A DNA stretch of 64,000 nt. It comes from Azadirachta indica. Taxonomy: Eukaryota > Streptophyta > Magnoliopsida > Sapindales > Meliaceae. Location: contig CM040449.1 of NCBI GenBank assembly GCA_022749755.1, positions 3,739,157-3,803,156 on the forward strand, given 5' to 3'. Under the pieces are notes generated by a model that saw only the letters and a list, made by a program, of their open reading frames with translations, did no database searches and was not told the origin of the DNA. The position numbers were made by a program, and so were the translations under genes. This document shows, one piece after another, positions 37,285 through 50,067 of the stretch. Numbering within the stretch: the first letter of the stretch is position 1; each line of letters starts with the position of its first letter.

Positions 37285-39490
37285 AGAGCGAATGGCCACC
37301 ATTGTGTCACTCACTGATTCATCTTGTTAGACCCACGCGAGCACCAAAGATACATGAGCTTCAAGAAAATGACCAACTAGGAATCTTCTCTGTCTCTGCT
37401 TTGTAATATTTGACACTTATCTTTTTTCAAAAGATTCCGTTGCTATCTTCTCATCAATGAAAGCGATATCAGGATGCGCATTGATCAACAAAATCATCAA
37501 CTCATGGCCACTTCAACTTTATATTGTATTGCTTACTGCTAGTTGAGGGTGAGGGACCCTTCTTTCACTATGGTGCAGTTTAAAGCAATGGTAAGTTGAT
37601 ACTTCGTCACTCCCATAAACGTGGATACCAAAAGTAGGGTTGCAATAAGTGAAGAGAGATGGAAAGAGTCAAAATGCTTTTCGATTAATGAATTGGAATT
37701 TGGAGATATAACCATTTTAATAATTTCCTGCCACGATAGATATTATTAATCTCGGACCCAAAACAAACACAATTTATTCAAGATGATTGATTATCTGTTG
37801 TTTAATTAATTAGCTTCAACACAATTAATATATATTGCATGATTGTAGCTGGTTTTGGTAATTAAACTTGATCAACCTAGAAAATTTCAGATGCATGCTA
37901 TACGTAGTTGTTGTGCCTGGGATTTTTAAATATATCGTAACTAACGAAGATGTACATGTAATTGATGGCTCCTAAATGAAGGAATTTGTTGATGAAATTA
38001 ATTTCATAGAAATTGGATTAGATATATGTATATGTGTAAGATATGGAGAAGAGGACTATCTTTCAAATCTCTCATTTCTACTGGTAGTTTTACTCCAATT
38101 ATTGGGATCGGAGAAATTTATAACTGAGAAGGATGGAGGACATTTCCTGATGGCTTAGTATGGGGGCTATAACTGGATCCGCGATGGATCCTCTCCTTTC
38201 CCCAGTGGAAACAAAAGAAAAGGAAAAACTTTTCTAATAACAGTTCCTAATCTTCCGTTATAATCTCCAGAATCCAGTTTTAAAATGGATTTGCACTTAA
38301 TTCATCATACATAGTACACACCATTTTTCTAACGAGAATACAAATACTCGCTAGAAAGTATCTTGCTTCGTCCAGTCAACAAGGATTGAGAGGTTTTGAA
38401 ACAAATTACAGCCTCTTGATGTAATTTCATTCATATATATATATATATTTATATAAGTCACACTGTATATACTTAATTTTAATTAATCTAATATAATATG
38501 GATTATTTTTTTATAATTAAAATATTCATTGTAATGTTACATCTATGCAAGTGAAAACATCTAGTAGTTCAATAATGAATTAATGCATTTGACTGCGGAA
38601 TGATGTGCACATCTAAGAAATAAAAGAATATATATATATATATATATACACTATGTAATTGTAGCATGTGGTATAGTAGAATGATAATTAATTAATATAA
38701 AATATTAATTAAATTACCCAAATTATGCTTTTTAGAGAGAACATTTGCAATGCAAATCTTAACTAACTTACAAATGGTATAGCCAAACGAACAGGCAAAA
38801 ACAAGTCACGCAAAATTAGCAATTAGTTAAGTAGTCAATTTTGGTGAACTGTTGATTAATGCCGTAATCATCAAGTAATATGTTAATTAGTTTTCAGTCA
38901 AAAAGAACAAACACCATGCCAGTCAGCATCGATCAATGCATTATATGGACAGACGAAACCTTTAGCAATAGCAATAGCAATGGCACACGCAATTTGTAAA
39001 ATTATATGAACCTATCTAAATCTAATCACGTAGGGTCTATTAAATATTGAATAATAATAATTATAATAATGAGAAAATTAAAAAACTTAAAAGCATGAGA
39101 GAACTATTTCACCAAATATCCATCTCTTAGCCTTTGGTTATATTTGGTGTGCGGTGGGTGGAATCACTTTATGTGCCAAAAGAGCCAAACAAAAGCAATA
39201 AAGAGAATCACTAGTAGTGCTTTTATCTGCTACCGAGTGAAAACATTAAAGGATCAGCTAACTCACAAAAAGCTAGAAGGATCTTTCCAAACTTCATTTA
39301 TCATTTTTTGTGATTTCTCTTGTTTTCTCTATCTAAAAGCAGTAGATATTTTAGAAAATGGAGAGTAGAAGCACAGTCGATGAAAATGGCCAAACGTAAG
39401 TAGCAAAGATTTGAGTATACGCCCTGTTTTTGGTAGTTACCTTCCACACCACCTAAAAAAAAAAAAAGTAGCCTTATTTCAGTACATTAA

Positions 39491-39491
39491 T

Positions 39492-39522
<31 letters not shown>

Positions 39523-39540
39523 TTAAAAAAAAAAAAAAAA
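39491..39540. repeat. (TTC)n followed by poly-A
   Basis: A TTC/CTT trinucleotide run (39491-39523) followed by a 16-base A run. Confidence 0.95.
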
Positions 39541-40649
39541 TTGGTCTCTCTGAAGAAAGAAATTAAAAAGCAATCATGCTAGCTGCTGTATCATGCTATC
39601 ATTTCAAGGGCCTAGATGTATATCAATGATTCTCATTTCTCAAGTTGAAAGAGTGTGTCAGTCTTATGGTGGGCCGTAGATCATGCATAAATATCTCTCT
39701 TGTAATTTCGGCCGCTTGATATATACAACATTTTTCCAAAGGTACAATTCTAAAAGCACGTAAAGATACCATCAGGCATTTTTGATGTGTATCAGTATTG
39801 ATCCATTTTCAAGTCAATTTGACTCTTCTTTTAAAATTTAAAAAAAAAAAAAGTTAAGTCAATTAACTCAATGTTATGGTGGGCCACAGCACAAACAATA
39901 CATATGTCTAATTATAGATTCATTTTTACGCGCACGATACGATACTGTTCAGTGATGATTAAAGAGGCCACCAGGCGTTTACACAGATTAGCAAGCATAT
40001 ATGTGCCCAATTAATGAATATGATCATCCTAAAGCTTTTAGAGCAACTGAGGTTTTTTCCCGGTAGCTAGAACTTAATAATTGATCGGGGTTTTCTTTTT
40101 CCTTTTCATTTTCTGTCTTGAATAGTTGGTTCAAATTAACACTAATAAAAGCTCCAATTTTTGAGAGTCATGTGCAGCTAGCAATAGTAACCATGTTTTT
40201 AATATTTGGTTTCATTTCATTTCTGTGGTTTTGGTGAGTTTTTGCATCAAGTTAGTGATCTCTTGTGTAATGTTGCAATCAAAAGCTAACAAATGACCCA
40301 CTCTTTAGTCAATGAGGGGCATGCTTAAATTCAAAACTAGTGATTGATCAGGTTACTCAGCAAGAGGCAGAAACCATTAAAGCTGACGCCAGACTTGCTT
40401 TGATTTAATAATGAAATCTTTCATATCTTTATGCATGATTGTAACACAAACGTGATGGCAAGATTCATATATATCTTAAGAAAATTGAATGCCCACATTG
40501 AAGATGACTTAACATATGCACCAGTCCATGCAAATTTAATTAATTAATGAGACTCGTGCTTGACTGCCTGTGGAGAAACAAAAGTTTCACGTTGTCTGGC
40601 CGGAAGGTGTTCAACATCATGTTAAAGAGTGATGAGGACTGCCATTAAT

Positions 40650-40702
40650 TCTCTTTCTTTCTTTCTTTCTTTCTTTCTTCTTCTTTTTTTTTTTTCTTTC
40701 TC
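40650..40702. repeat. (CTTT)n and pyrimidine tract
   Basis: Seven or more CTTT units followed by a T-rich pyrimidine run. Confidence 0.95.
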
Positions 40703-41546
40703 TAAATAACTAACATGATTAATTCTAGTTCATTGCTGGACAGCCAAAGCATGCATGCAGACAACCTTAGATCTTTAATCAACGATGTTTTATATGATCA
40801 TCATGTGAATTTCAAAATTAAGGAAGGATCAACTGACAAGATTAGATTAATTACATTACATACAGTAAATATCCCTTAATAAACATGAATTATAATTACT
40901 AATTATATGGATTAAGAAGGTGCTCCATGCTTTCCCTGACTCGTAATTAATGATGCTGGCGTGACAAGGATTTTTCACACCAGGTTCCATTTTTATTTAT
41001 AATTAATTAACTTGCAGGTAAATTAGTAAGCAGGTTTACTTCAGTATATATCTAAAAATTCTAAGGACGGTATTCACGGGAACCAAATTTCTGTAGCAAT
41101 AAAGGATGATGAAACCTCACGTGAATGAAAACCGGCATCACGTTGGTTGCAGATCGGCCGGGGATGAGGCCGGCCGGTAGTACGAAATTAGACCACGTAT
41201 ACGCTTGCTGTCAATGCGCCACGTATGCTTCCTATGTGCACATGTAATGTTGGTGTCACCAAATCGTCGAATTCCTCAATTTTTATTAAAGTAATCAATT
41301 TAATTTCTGCTTTTTAATTGAATTTTGAATATAATAACATTGAATGGGATGACTGCCTTCCATACATTCCGGGTCTAAGCAGATATCTATATAATGTAAT
41401 CACAAATTTTGCTTTTTCTTTTTAAAGGTAGAATCATAGACAAACTAAAGTCCACTATCCCTTTATTGTCTAAACATTTTGAGTATATATATATACATAT
41501 ATATATATATAATATTTATGCCATCATAATCCAAATAAATGTCTAA

Positions 41547-41571
41547 ATTAATTAATTAATTAATTAATTAA
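41547..41571. repeat. (TTAA)n microsatellite
   Basis: Six tandem TTAA units. Confidence 0.95.
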
Positions 41572-43311
41572 CTAAATTAGGTCAGCCGGAAAGAACTCTC
41601 CCATCCACCAGTAAAATCACAATAGTCTATCACTAACGAAATATTTTTTTTAAAAAAAAAAAGAATAGAAAGAAGAAGAAAGGTTTTTGATCAGAGAGAG
41701 GTGGAGCAAAAGACTGGGTTTGAAGATTCTCTCGTGCAAAGAAAATCTATTATAGCTGTCAGGCATGTACTTATGTGACCCAAATGAGAATGAAGTTGTG
41801 CAAATGCAATTAAGATAACAACTGGATTGGTCAGGGTGGTGTCCGACCGGTTCATGCAGGCAGGGTCAGACCCAGTTTCTTTCTCTATTCCTAGACTCTG
41901 GTGTGTGTGTATATACATTACATACCATCAGATCAGCAGCTTTATTAATTATTAATTATTATAATTATAATGTATATATACTATGAAAGCAAGCTAAGCT
42001 GGGGGATATTAATATTATATTGCTGTCAGATAAAAACACTTTTAAAGATCGAAAGGCTGATATACCACCTCTTTTTTTGAATTTTAGAATGATGGTGGTC
42101 TCAACTGAGGGGGGACAACATGTCTCTTAAAGCAAGGGAGTTGATATCAGAACAAAACCCACCATTGGGCGAAATTTTTGAAGTGGGAACCTCGGTGGAA
42201 ACACTTCATTAGGTTATTTACGGTAAGGATTAACTTCTTATATATTTTTAAAGATAAATGACCCTTTAAACTTTAATTCAATTAAATAAGTCAAGCTAGT
42301 ACAGTTAATTAATTAAAGGTCTTTATTGATTTATACTATGCACCGGAAAATTAAAAAGCTTAAAAAAGATGGATTCCTTCTGTTGGCTGCTAGCTTTTCT
42401 TTTCTTTTTTTTTTTTTAATACTATGGTCCTCTCCTCTACCAAAGTGGTCTATATTTTTTTAAGGCTCTTTCTCGACCAACTGTGGACCCTTAACTAAAA
42501 GGAAGTTCTCATCAAATTAGCTTTACACATTCGAATTAAAATTAATCTGCTAGTGTAATGTAATCCTAATCTAATCCTACAAAGATATATAAATATATAA
42601 TTTTTCTCTAGCTAGAGAGCTGTAAGAGGTAATCTTGGTAAGATTATGAGATGGCAAATCAATGACATTTGAGTGGATAATTAAGGGATATCTCCGACAA
42701 GGATTATTTAATGAATGGTTGAGATTGTTTTACGAAGTTGTACGGCGAGAAAACAATTTAATTAATTAATCATATATATACAAAGTAATAGAAAAGTCGA
42801 CACTCCAGAAGAAGAAGTATAATGAAGTGTATACTCACAATAAAGTATATATTAAAGTATTAATAAGCCAAGTAGCTAGATTAGAAAAATACAAGAAGAA
42901 ATGTAAAAGTTTAGTAATGTGTGTGGTGGGGTTTAGAAATTTGATGGGGGATGAGAACGCATGGCCTGAGGTTCCCACCTCCCCCCTCGTGCGCGCTATC
43001 TATCAATGGCGGCTTACTCTCTTTCCCCTTCAATTATCATCATTAATGGCATGCTGCCAAAACAGAACTTGTTAGATAATAATCTCCGAGTTCTTCCTCT
43101 CTTCAATTTTTTTTCCCCCCTTCTTCCTCTTTTACTTTCTCTGTTCATGTAGTAGTGGGATTAGGGTTGTCTTGTCAGCTGAGGAGGGTGGAATAGAGAA
43201 AGAATGTGGGAGACAGCCAAAAACATTTCAAGGCCAAGTAACAGTCGATATAACGTCTTTAATGGGCCCATGTGGGCCATACTCTCCACAATTACGTTGC
43301 CTTTCCTCAGC

Positions 43312-43321
43312 TATATTTATA
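43312..43321 (+). promoter_or_regulatory. TATA box of WAT1
   Basis: TATATTTATA about 100 bp upstream of the ATG at 43417. Two TGGGCC motifs lie 40-50 bp further upstream (43263 and 43273). Confidence 0.55.
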
Positions 43322-43416
43322 CCACCAATTCTTTCCCTAACTCCTCGCACCACTTCCCTTCACTACTTTTAAGTTGCTTTGATTTCCATTAAGTGTTTTT
43401 CAGTTAGCTAGCTTCA

Positions 43417-45823
43417 ATGGCTGATACAGGTGGTTCTGCTTCTTCAAGGAGAATGTCGTGTTCTGTGCCTGAAAGGCTTCAGCTGCACTTGGCCATGTTG
43501 GCTTTGCAGTTTGGCTATGCTGGTTTCCATGTCGTCTCCAGAGCTGCCCTCAATATGGGCATTAGCAAGCTTGTGTTCCCTGTTTACAGGAACATCATCG
43601 CGTTGCTTCTGCTCCTTCCGTTTGCATATTTCCTGGAAAAGTACATCGCTTATAACCCTTATATATTTTCTTCAACTTCGTTTATATATACATGTGCTCG
43701 AAGGATTTGATCGACCATAGCATAACGAGTTTTAAATTTCTTCTTTTGCTCAGGAAGGAGAGGCCAGCAATGAATCTCAACTTTCTCCTTCAGTTTTTCC
43801 TACTGGCGCTTGTTGGGTACTGATCAAACTTTAAAACTCCACAGTAGACAACAAACAAGAGAAAACAGTATATGAAAACTTGGGTTCTATTATTGTGTAA
43901 AGATAATATTCTAAATAATCTCTTTTATTTCCATGTTTTATGTACGTGACAGAATAACAGCAAACCAAGGATTCTACTTACTGGGGTTGGACAACACCTC
44001 GCCGACGTTCGCCTCAGCCATCCAAAATTCTGTCCCTGCCATAACCTTTCTCATGGCAGCTATGCTCAGGCATGTCCGCACTTGCTCTTTCTCTTTTGAT
44101 CACTTTCCTCTAGGGTTTAGTATTAAATATGCATAAATGATCCTGAAATCCTTAACAACGTTATGCGCTTTCCTTTTTTTTTTTTTTTTTATTTTTCAGG
44201 ATAGAGAAAGTAAGACTAAACCGAAAAGATGGTATTGCAAAAGTGCTGGGAACTATCTGCTGTGTGGCCGGGGCCTCGGTTATCACCTTATACAAGGGTC
44301 CAACGATATACAGCCCAGCTCCACCACTGAACCAACCCACACCATTGTTTGTTTCACTGGGAGATGCAAAGGGCAAAAATTGGACCCTTGGTTGTATCTA
44401 TCTCATTGGCCACTGCCTCTCCTGGTCCGGCTGGCTTGTGCTGCAGGCACCGGTTCTCAAGAAGTACCCAGCTCGCCTCTCTGTCACCTCTTACACATGT
44501 TTCTTTGGACTCATTCAGTTCTTGATCATCGCTGCCTTCCTTGAGAGAGACCCACAGGCTTGGCTTTTCCACAATGGTGGAGAAGTCTTCACTATTTTCT
44601 ATGCGGTTAGTTTCTCATCATCGAGTCAAATTAACCTCCATCACTAGACAGCCTTTCTTTTTTTTTTTGTTAATTTTTTTTTCTTTTCTATTAAAATTAA
44701 AAAAAATTTAAACTCAATTTCCAAGTGAAATCCGGTCATGAGTATTGTTCCTACTCCTTATTTTCGCGTGTCGTTTTGTACATGATGTAAAAGAGAACGT
44801 GGGCCTGGTAAGTAGCTAGATATCTTCTTTGTTAAAGAAATGAAAATGGCTACGTCGACAGTCAAGGAGTACTTTGGAGACTGTTAAAGTCTGTCAAGTC
44901 TTCCATCTGTACAAAAGGGTAACTTTGTAGTCCTCTTTGGACATGTGCGAACCAGTTCTTTATAGATATTTAGGATTTAATTTAATTTTAATTTTTGTGA
45001 ATATACTTTAGTTGTTATAATACACTTATACAAAAGGTGGTTATGCTAATGCAATAATGTAGGGTGGTGGTGGGTATTTGAAAACGAAATTGAGAAGGAA
45101 GTTTATTTTAATTTTGTGTTGACCTATGTATCTATAACAGGGAGTGGTGGCATCAGGGATAGCATTCGCTGTACAGATATGGTGCATCGACAGAGGTGGA
45201 CCTGTCTTCGTTGCTGTTTATCAACCTGTTCAGACTCTTGTTGTCGCTATTATGGCTTCCATTGCTTTGGGCGAGGAATTCTACTTGGGAGGGTAAGTAG
45301 GCTCCTTCCTATAAACTAAAAGAAATCGGTCGACTCATAATAACTCTGGATTGCATAAATCATGCACTGGTGGGGTCCATATTGCATCCCAACCGTAGGA
45401 TCAACGGACCTTTAATACACAAAAGCTTGGGATTGGAATGTTTGACTGCAATACGTCCCAACCACTAAAATGACAAACATCACGAGGCTGTGGGGTATAG
45501 ACTCTTACAAAACCCAAGAATTGAAATAAAAAATAAATAAAATACTGTGATAAATGAATTATTAAAGAGGTAAAATATCGTTTTCACTTTTTCTGATTGA
45601 GTCTTACGTATTGTGGTTCTTTATGTACAGGATCATTGGGGCGGTGCTGATCATAGTGGGATTGTACCTAGTGCTGTGGGGCAAAAGCGAAGAAAAGAAA
45701 TTTGCATCAAAAGAAAAGCTTATGATTCAGTCCACTCCAGACCACGGTGGCAACAGATCAACAACCCACATTAAGACTTCTCTCACTCAGCCTCTTCTCC
45801 CTCCATCAACCGAAAATGTTTGA
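43417..45823 (+). CDS. WAT1: WAT1 (Walls Are Thin 1), EamA/DMT-family vacuolar auxin transporter
   Basis: Predicted 384-aa ten-helix drug/metabolite transporter; Arabidopsis WAT1 (At1g75500) is 389 aa. It exports auxin from the vacuole and is needed for secondary wall deposition in fibres. Exons: 43417-43640, 43754-43816, 43953-44069, 44200-44605, 45141-45292, 45631-45823. Intron 3 (44070-44199) has a GC donor (CTCAG|GCATGT); every other intron is GT-AG, and phase demands this GC junction. First EamA domain: LHLAMLALQFGYAGFHVVSR, VYRNIIALLLLLPFAYFLEK, NQGFYLLGLDNTSPTFASAI. Second: GVVASGIAFAVQIWCIDRGG, FVAVYQPVQTLVVAIMASI and a last helix IIGAVLIIVGLYLVLWGKSE. The start MADTGGSASSRR and a hydrophilic tail both face the cytosol by inference. 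Decayed copies of its 3' end occur at 51.0 and 54.6 kb. Confidence 0.95.
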
Positions 45824-47653
45824 TCAGAGAAACCCTAACATTGACTACCATGTTCTCGTCAGGTTGGTATTCGCAGAAAAGAAAAAACAAAAATTGCACT
45901 ACGTATCCTATGTCAGGAAAAAAGAAAAAGAAGCTTGTGTGTGTACCAAGTTCCTTTCATTTCCTTTTTTTTTTTTTTTTTTTTTTGTTGGGTTAGTAGT
46001 GGTTCGTTTTCTCTGAGAAGTAGAGAAATGAAAGTTTTTCAAGGGGATGAGTCAGATATTCATCGTCATCCCATATGCTTTATATCTTAATTTATGGTTT
46101 GATTTACGAAGAAAAAAGGAGATATGAACAATATGATGAATGAAGATAAAAGCTCAATGTCATTATGGTTTGAAGTGATGAATTAATGGACCCACGTATT
46201 GTACAATTTTAATTTAATTTTCAGCACATATATATAATTTCTCGTCTATATAAATATATATATATAATTATTTATACTCGAGATTGCCAAGCATGCTGAT
46301 ATTGTTTCAGATGGCATCATAAACATGCTGGTTTCAATTATTTTGGTCGGCATAAATCATACAAATTTTTTAATCAACAGTTTCTGTTCATCATTATATC
46401 TAATTAACATGTTTCCGTCGGGTAAACACTAATTATAAGCCACATTTGAAAAAGAAGTTCGGAGAATGAATAGTATGGGGGGAAATTCGGAACATAATCA
46501 CTTTTTGCTTTTGTGAAAATGAATGAGTATTTTGGTGAAAATTTGTTATAAGATGAGTTTGTTGTTTAGTGCAAGGAAGTTTCTGCAATTACACTGAAAA
46601 TGTCTCGAAAATCCAGCCCACCTGTGGCTGTTGGGAGTTGATTGTTGAAGACAATAGAAAGGGGACAAAATGCTAGGAAAGATTTTAAAGTTGTATTAAC
46701 AGATCCCAAGATGATATAATTAAAGATAAATCTATGATTAAAGTCAATTTTTTTCATAACATCAGTACTTTTTTTTTTAAAAAAATAAGTTTATAAAAAA
46801 ATAAGTTTTACAATAAGATGCTTTTTCTTCTAATGATGTGAACGGGATATTCATATCATTTTGCTTTTTTTCCCTTTGGTTTTCTTATCTTTTACTCTTC
46901 AGCCTTTTCTTTTGGTCCTTAAATCGCAATACCAACATCGAGTTGTAAATGTTTATGAACGTACACTGGCAGTCTCATGACTCAATTCTAAATGCTACGG
47001 AGAAGAGTTTTTAGAACTCATTTGAATCGCATTAAAAGAAAAAAAAAAAAAAACTCGGCCTTTCTTTTCATAAAAAGATTAATTAAAAATAATTGTTACA
47101 CATCAATTATTAATAACTAAAATTAAGGAGTGACATCCCTTAATTTTTATACAAATTATGATACAAATTTTGAATTATCAGATAAAAATATATATGATCG
47201 ATTATTTTAATTTAAAAGTTTAAAATTTATGCCATAATGTGCATATATAAAATAAAAAGAAATAATGTTCAAGGATGCGGCCAATAGAAGTTCAGAGCTT
47301 CACGAATTAAAAAGAAAAAAATCACCTTAATTTATCGTCATGTCTCTTGACTCAAGCATGACGTCCTTTTTCGGAGACACTGTTGATGATAAACAAGCTT
47401 AAATCTCCGCCTTAGCCAAGAGTCCTAATTAATTAAACATAAAATTAAAACAAAGTTAATTTCAAGATTAATTTACGATTAAATTTACTCAAAACAAAAA
47501 TTAAAATAATTATTCGAATTCACTCAATAAATTTTGGAGTTCCATGTAGTATAAAAGAATTTATTGAGTAAAATTGAACTTGGACTTGAGAAGATGAAAA
47601 CCAGATTTAAATACTGTTGTCTAAAACTTTATTATCAAAATTACCTTTTAGAA
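45824..47653. other. Intergenic DNA between WAT1 and NPF copy A
   Basis: WAT1 3' untranslated region with a 22-base T run (45965-45986). The part at 46428-46755 is repeated in diverged form at 51120-51450. The part at 47290-47345 resembles the last codons and 3' flank of NPF copy C, displaced from copy A's reading frame by about 300 bp (see findings). A 12-bp inverted repeat (ACTCAATAAATT) lies at 47522-47533 and 47558-47569. Confidence 0.55.
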
Positions 47654-50067
47654 TCAAGTGGTAATTCCAACTGTTGAAATTCCCCTTCCCTTGTAACGCC
47701 AAGCAGCCCATAAATACAGCGCGAAATTGAAAACATTAATTGCAGTCAATAGCCAGTAGTAATAATCTAGGTTGCTCTTGTTAAGATCATTTCTCAGCCA
47801 GCCTTTCTCATGGCCACCTGTCGCATATTCAACGACCTTAACAATTGCACTGTTTAACCAGCTTCCAATTCCAATAGTACTCAGAAAAATTGCACTGCTA
47901 ATGCTTCTCGTTCCGTCTGTTGCTTCGTCGTAAAAAAATTCAAGTTGACCCACGTATGTGAAAACTTCTGCACTACCCACAAGAAAAAATTGCGGAAACA
48001 ACCAAAACACGCTCATGCTAAGTAGCGCAGGATGTTCTTCACGTCTCATTTTTTCAATCAAAGCAGCCAACGCTAATGCAATTATTGACAGAAATAGACC
48101 GACGCCCATGCGTTGTAAAGAAGTGATGCCGCGTCTGTGTCCTGTGTATTTCCGAAGAACTGGTACCGTTGCTTGTTCATAGATCGGGACAAGAATGATG
48201 GCGTTGATGGCAGAGAAGATGGTTATGGAGCCAGTAGGGATGGTGAAGTTGGTGCCTAGGCTACGATCCATGATTGCGGCTTGGTTGAGGAAGAATGTTG
48301 ATAGTTGAGCGAAAGAAATGGCGAGAGCTATAGTTGTTGCCCATATTGGCATAACTCTAATGAATGACTTGAATTCTTCCACCTGAGTTACTGTGCAAAG
48401 CTTCCAACGGCTCTTGGTAACAGATTCTGGATCCGCCACAACTGCTGCTTTGTCTAAAAACCTGAAAAACAAATTAAGAATGCCCTACTACATCATAACA
48501 AAAATAGGGTAAATCAAAACGAAGTCTATATGAGAAATTATTACGTAGAGAATGTCAACCTATATTGTGCGGTATGAGTAAGTTTTCCTGTAACCAAGAT
48601 AGCAGATTCCTCAGTTCTGACCTCATAAAGGTCAGCTTCACTTCCCACCTGTACTCCTCTAAAGTGATTATTCAAAGAAGCAACGAGAACTTGAAGAAAT
48701 CTGGTGAAAGGACTTCCCATAGGCTTTTGATAGCGATAATAAGGTAAACCAGCTGCTAGGATGATAATGGAGCAGATCATTGCAAAAGCAGGGACTCCAA
48801 AACCCATAATCCAACCTTTCTGTTCTTGAAGATACACCATAAAGGTGATACCTGATAGTGCGCCCATATTTATTGCAAAGAAAAACCAGTTAAAGAATCC
48901 GTATTTCAATGGGAGTTCTTTATCATCTGCTTCATCATATTGGTCTGCCCCAAAAGATGATATGCATGGCTTGATACCTCCGGTTCCAATTGCTATGAGG
49001 ACCAATGCACAGAAGAGGAACGCGTTTTGGCCGGCGCTGGCTTCTATGCATGTTTTTTCTGTGCATGGAGGTGGACGTAGGCTGTCGACAGTGGCCGAAA
49101 CTGTCAACAACACCATCCCCTGGCATGAAAGTCATCGACAGCATTAGATTTCCGAGGATGGAAACGGCTAACCTACAAATTGGATCCAGCATTTGAATAG
49201 CTGGGCTAAAATTGGGCTAAATACTGACTCGCAGCCCAATGTAACAATGGATTTTGTATTAACGCTCCAGAGTTTTCGGCTCCCTTTGGATTCAGCTGCC
49301 GCTATACATATTGCAACACTCTCAACTGAAGACGAAAGCCGGGGTTGCTCAATTGAGTCCATATCCATTTGGTTTGCGTAAGTCATACATTAGAATTTAT
49401 TAATTAAATTATTACATTCCAATCCATCTATGATATCACATGAAATAAAGTAATTCTTCTATATTTTTCGCAATCTACAGTTATTGGTTCAATGTAAATT
49501 ATCATTTAATAACTCGTTTGCTTACCGCAGCATAGATGCAAGAGAAAACGATGATCGTTTTGAATCGACCCAGATAAGCATCGGCCATAAATGCTCCAAG
49601 AATTGTTAGCACAAAAGCAGCTCCAACCCAATCAGATACATGAGTAGCAGCAGATGGAAGCGATTGATGCATTTCACGAACCAAGTAAGCCCCCATGTTT
49701 ACAGCAATGGAGTAAAAGGCCAATCTCTCAGCCGTCTCATTAACTGCAAAGCAAAGATTAACATCTCACCCACATCCTCCTGTTCTGCATATCAGTAATG
49801 AAGAGGATAAAAATAGCCTTAGATTTGTTAAAAACCTATGATAAATCGAGATGCCTTCCATCCTCCAGTTGTTTGCTTGTCCGCAATTTTCCCTCGATAA
49901 TCAACACTTCCATTGCTTACCAATGTCGACACGTTAGCTTCCTGCAAGAGACATCGAAATGCATTTTAATGATCCAAAACTGTTTCATTGCATGGATGAT
50001 TCAAGAAACTAAATCAACCTTTAAAAACCTTCTCAATTTGCTGGTTGTGTTCTCCAAATGTGTCCAT
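47654..50067 (-). CDS. NRT1/PTR family (NPF5-type) transporter, copy A
   Basis: Predicted 576-aa proton-coupled transporter of the NPF/POT superfamily (12 helices), nitrate/peptide/hormone class. The substrate cannot be read from sequence. Exons: 50067-50029, 49941-49836, 49743-49526, 49119-48560, 48461-47654; all GT-AG and in phase. The first exon codes only MDTFGEHNQQIEK. The proton-coupling ExxER motif is ETAER (51-55) in helix 1. Other landmarks are NMGAYLVREMHQSLPSAATH, ILGAFMADAYLGRFKTI (POT signature 1), GTGGIKPCISSFGADQYDE, FFNWFFFAINMGAL, FFLNQAAIMDR and SAEVFTYVGQLEFFYDEA (late POT signature). Similar to the tandem NPF5.10-NPF5.14 group of Arabidopsis. Its C-terminus stops about 23 residues earlier than copy C, probably because of an insertion. 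Confidence 0.9.

Larger units (their letters stand above)
34226..43416. other. Long gene-poor region between TFIIF-beta and WAT1
   Basis: 9.2 kb without a supported protein gene on either strand. The first 350 bp is the TFIIF-beta 3' end. The rest is AT-rich with many simple repeats (36206-36262, 37247-37279, 38627-38648, 39491-39540, 40650-40702, 41547-41571) and a 24-bp near-duplicate pair at 36552 and 36586. Short open frames have no domains and no consistent codon bias. The distal 150 bp is the WAT1 promoter. Non-coding RNA genes cannot be excluded by reading. Confidence 0.55.

Noticed and set aside
48845..49147. Open frames on the plus strand across NPF exons (also 58104-58382)
   Set aside because: Antisense shadows of conserved NPF exon 4. 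They recur because the sense coding sequence is conserved.
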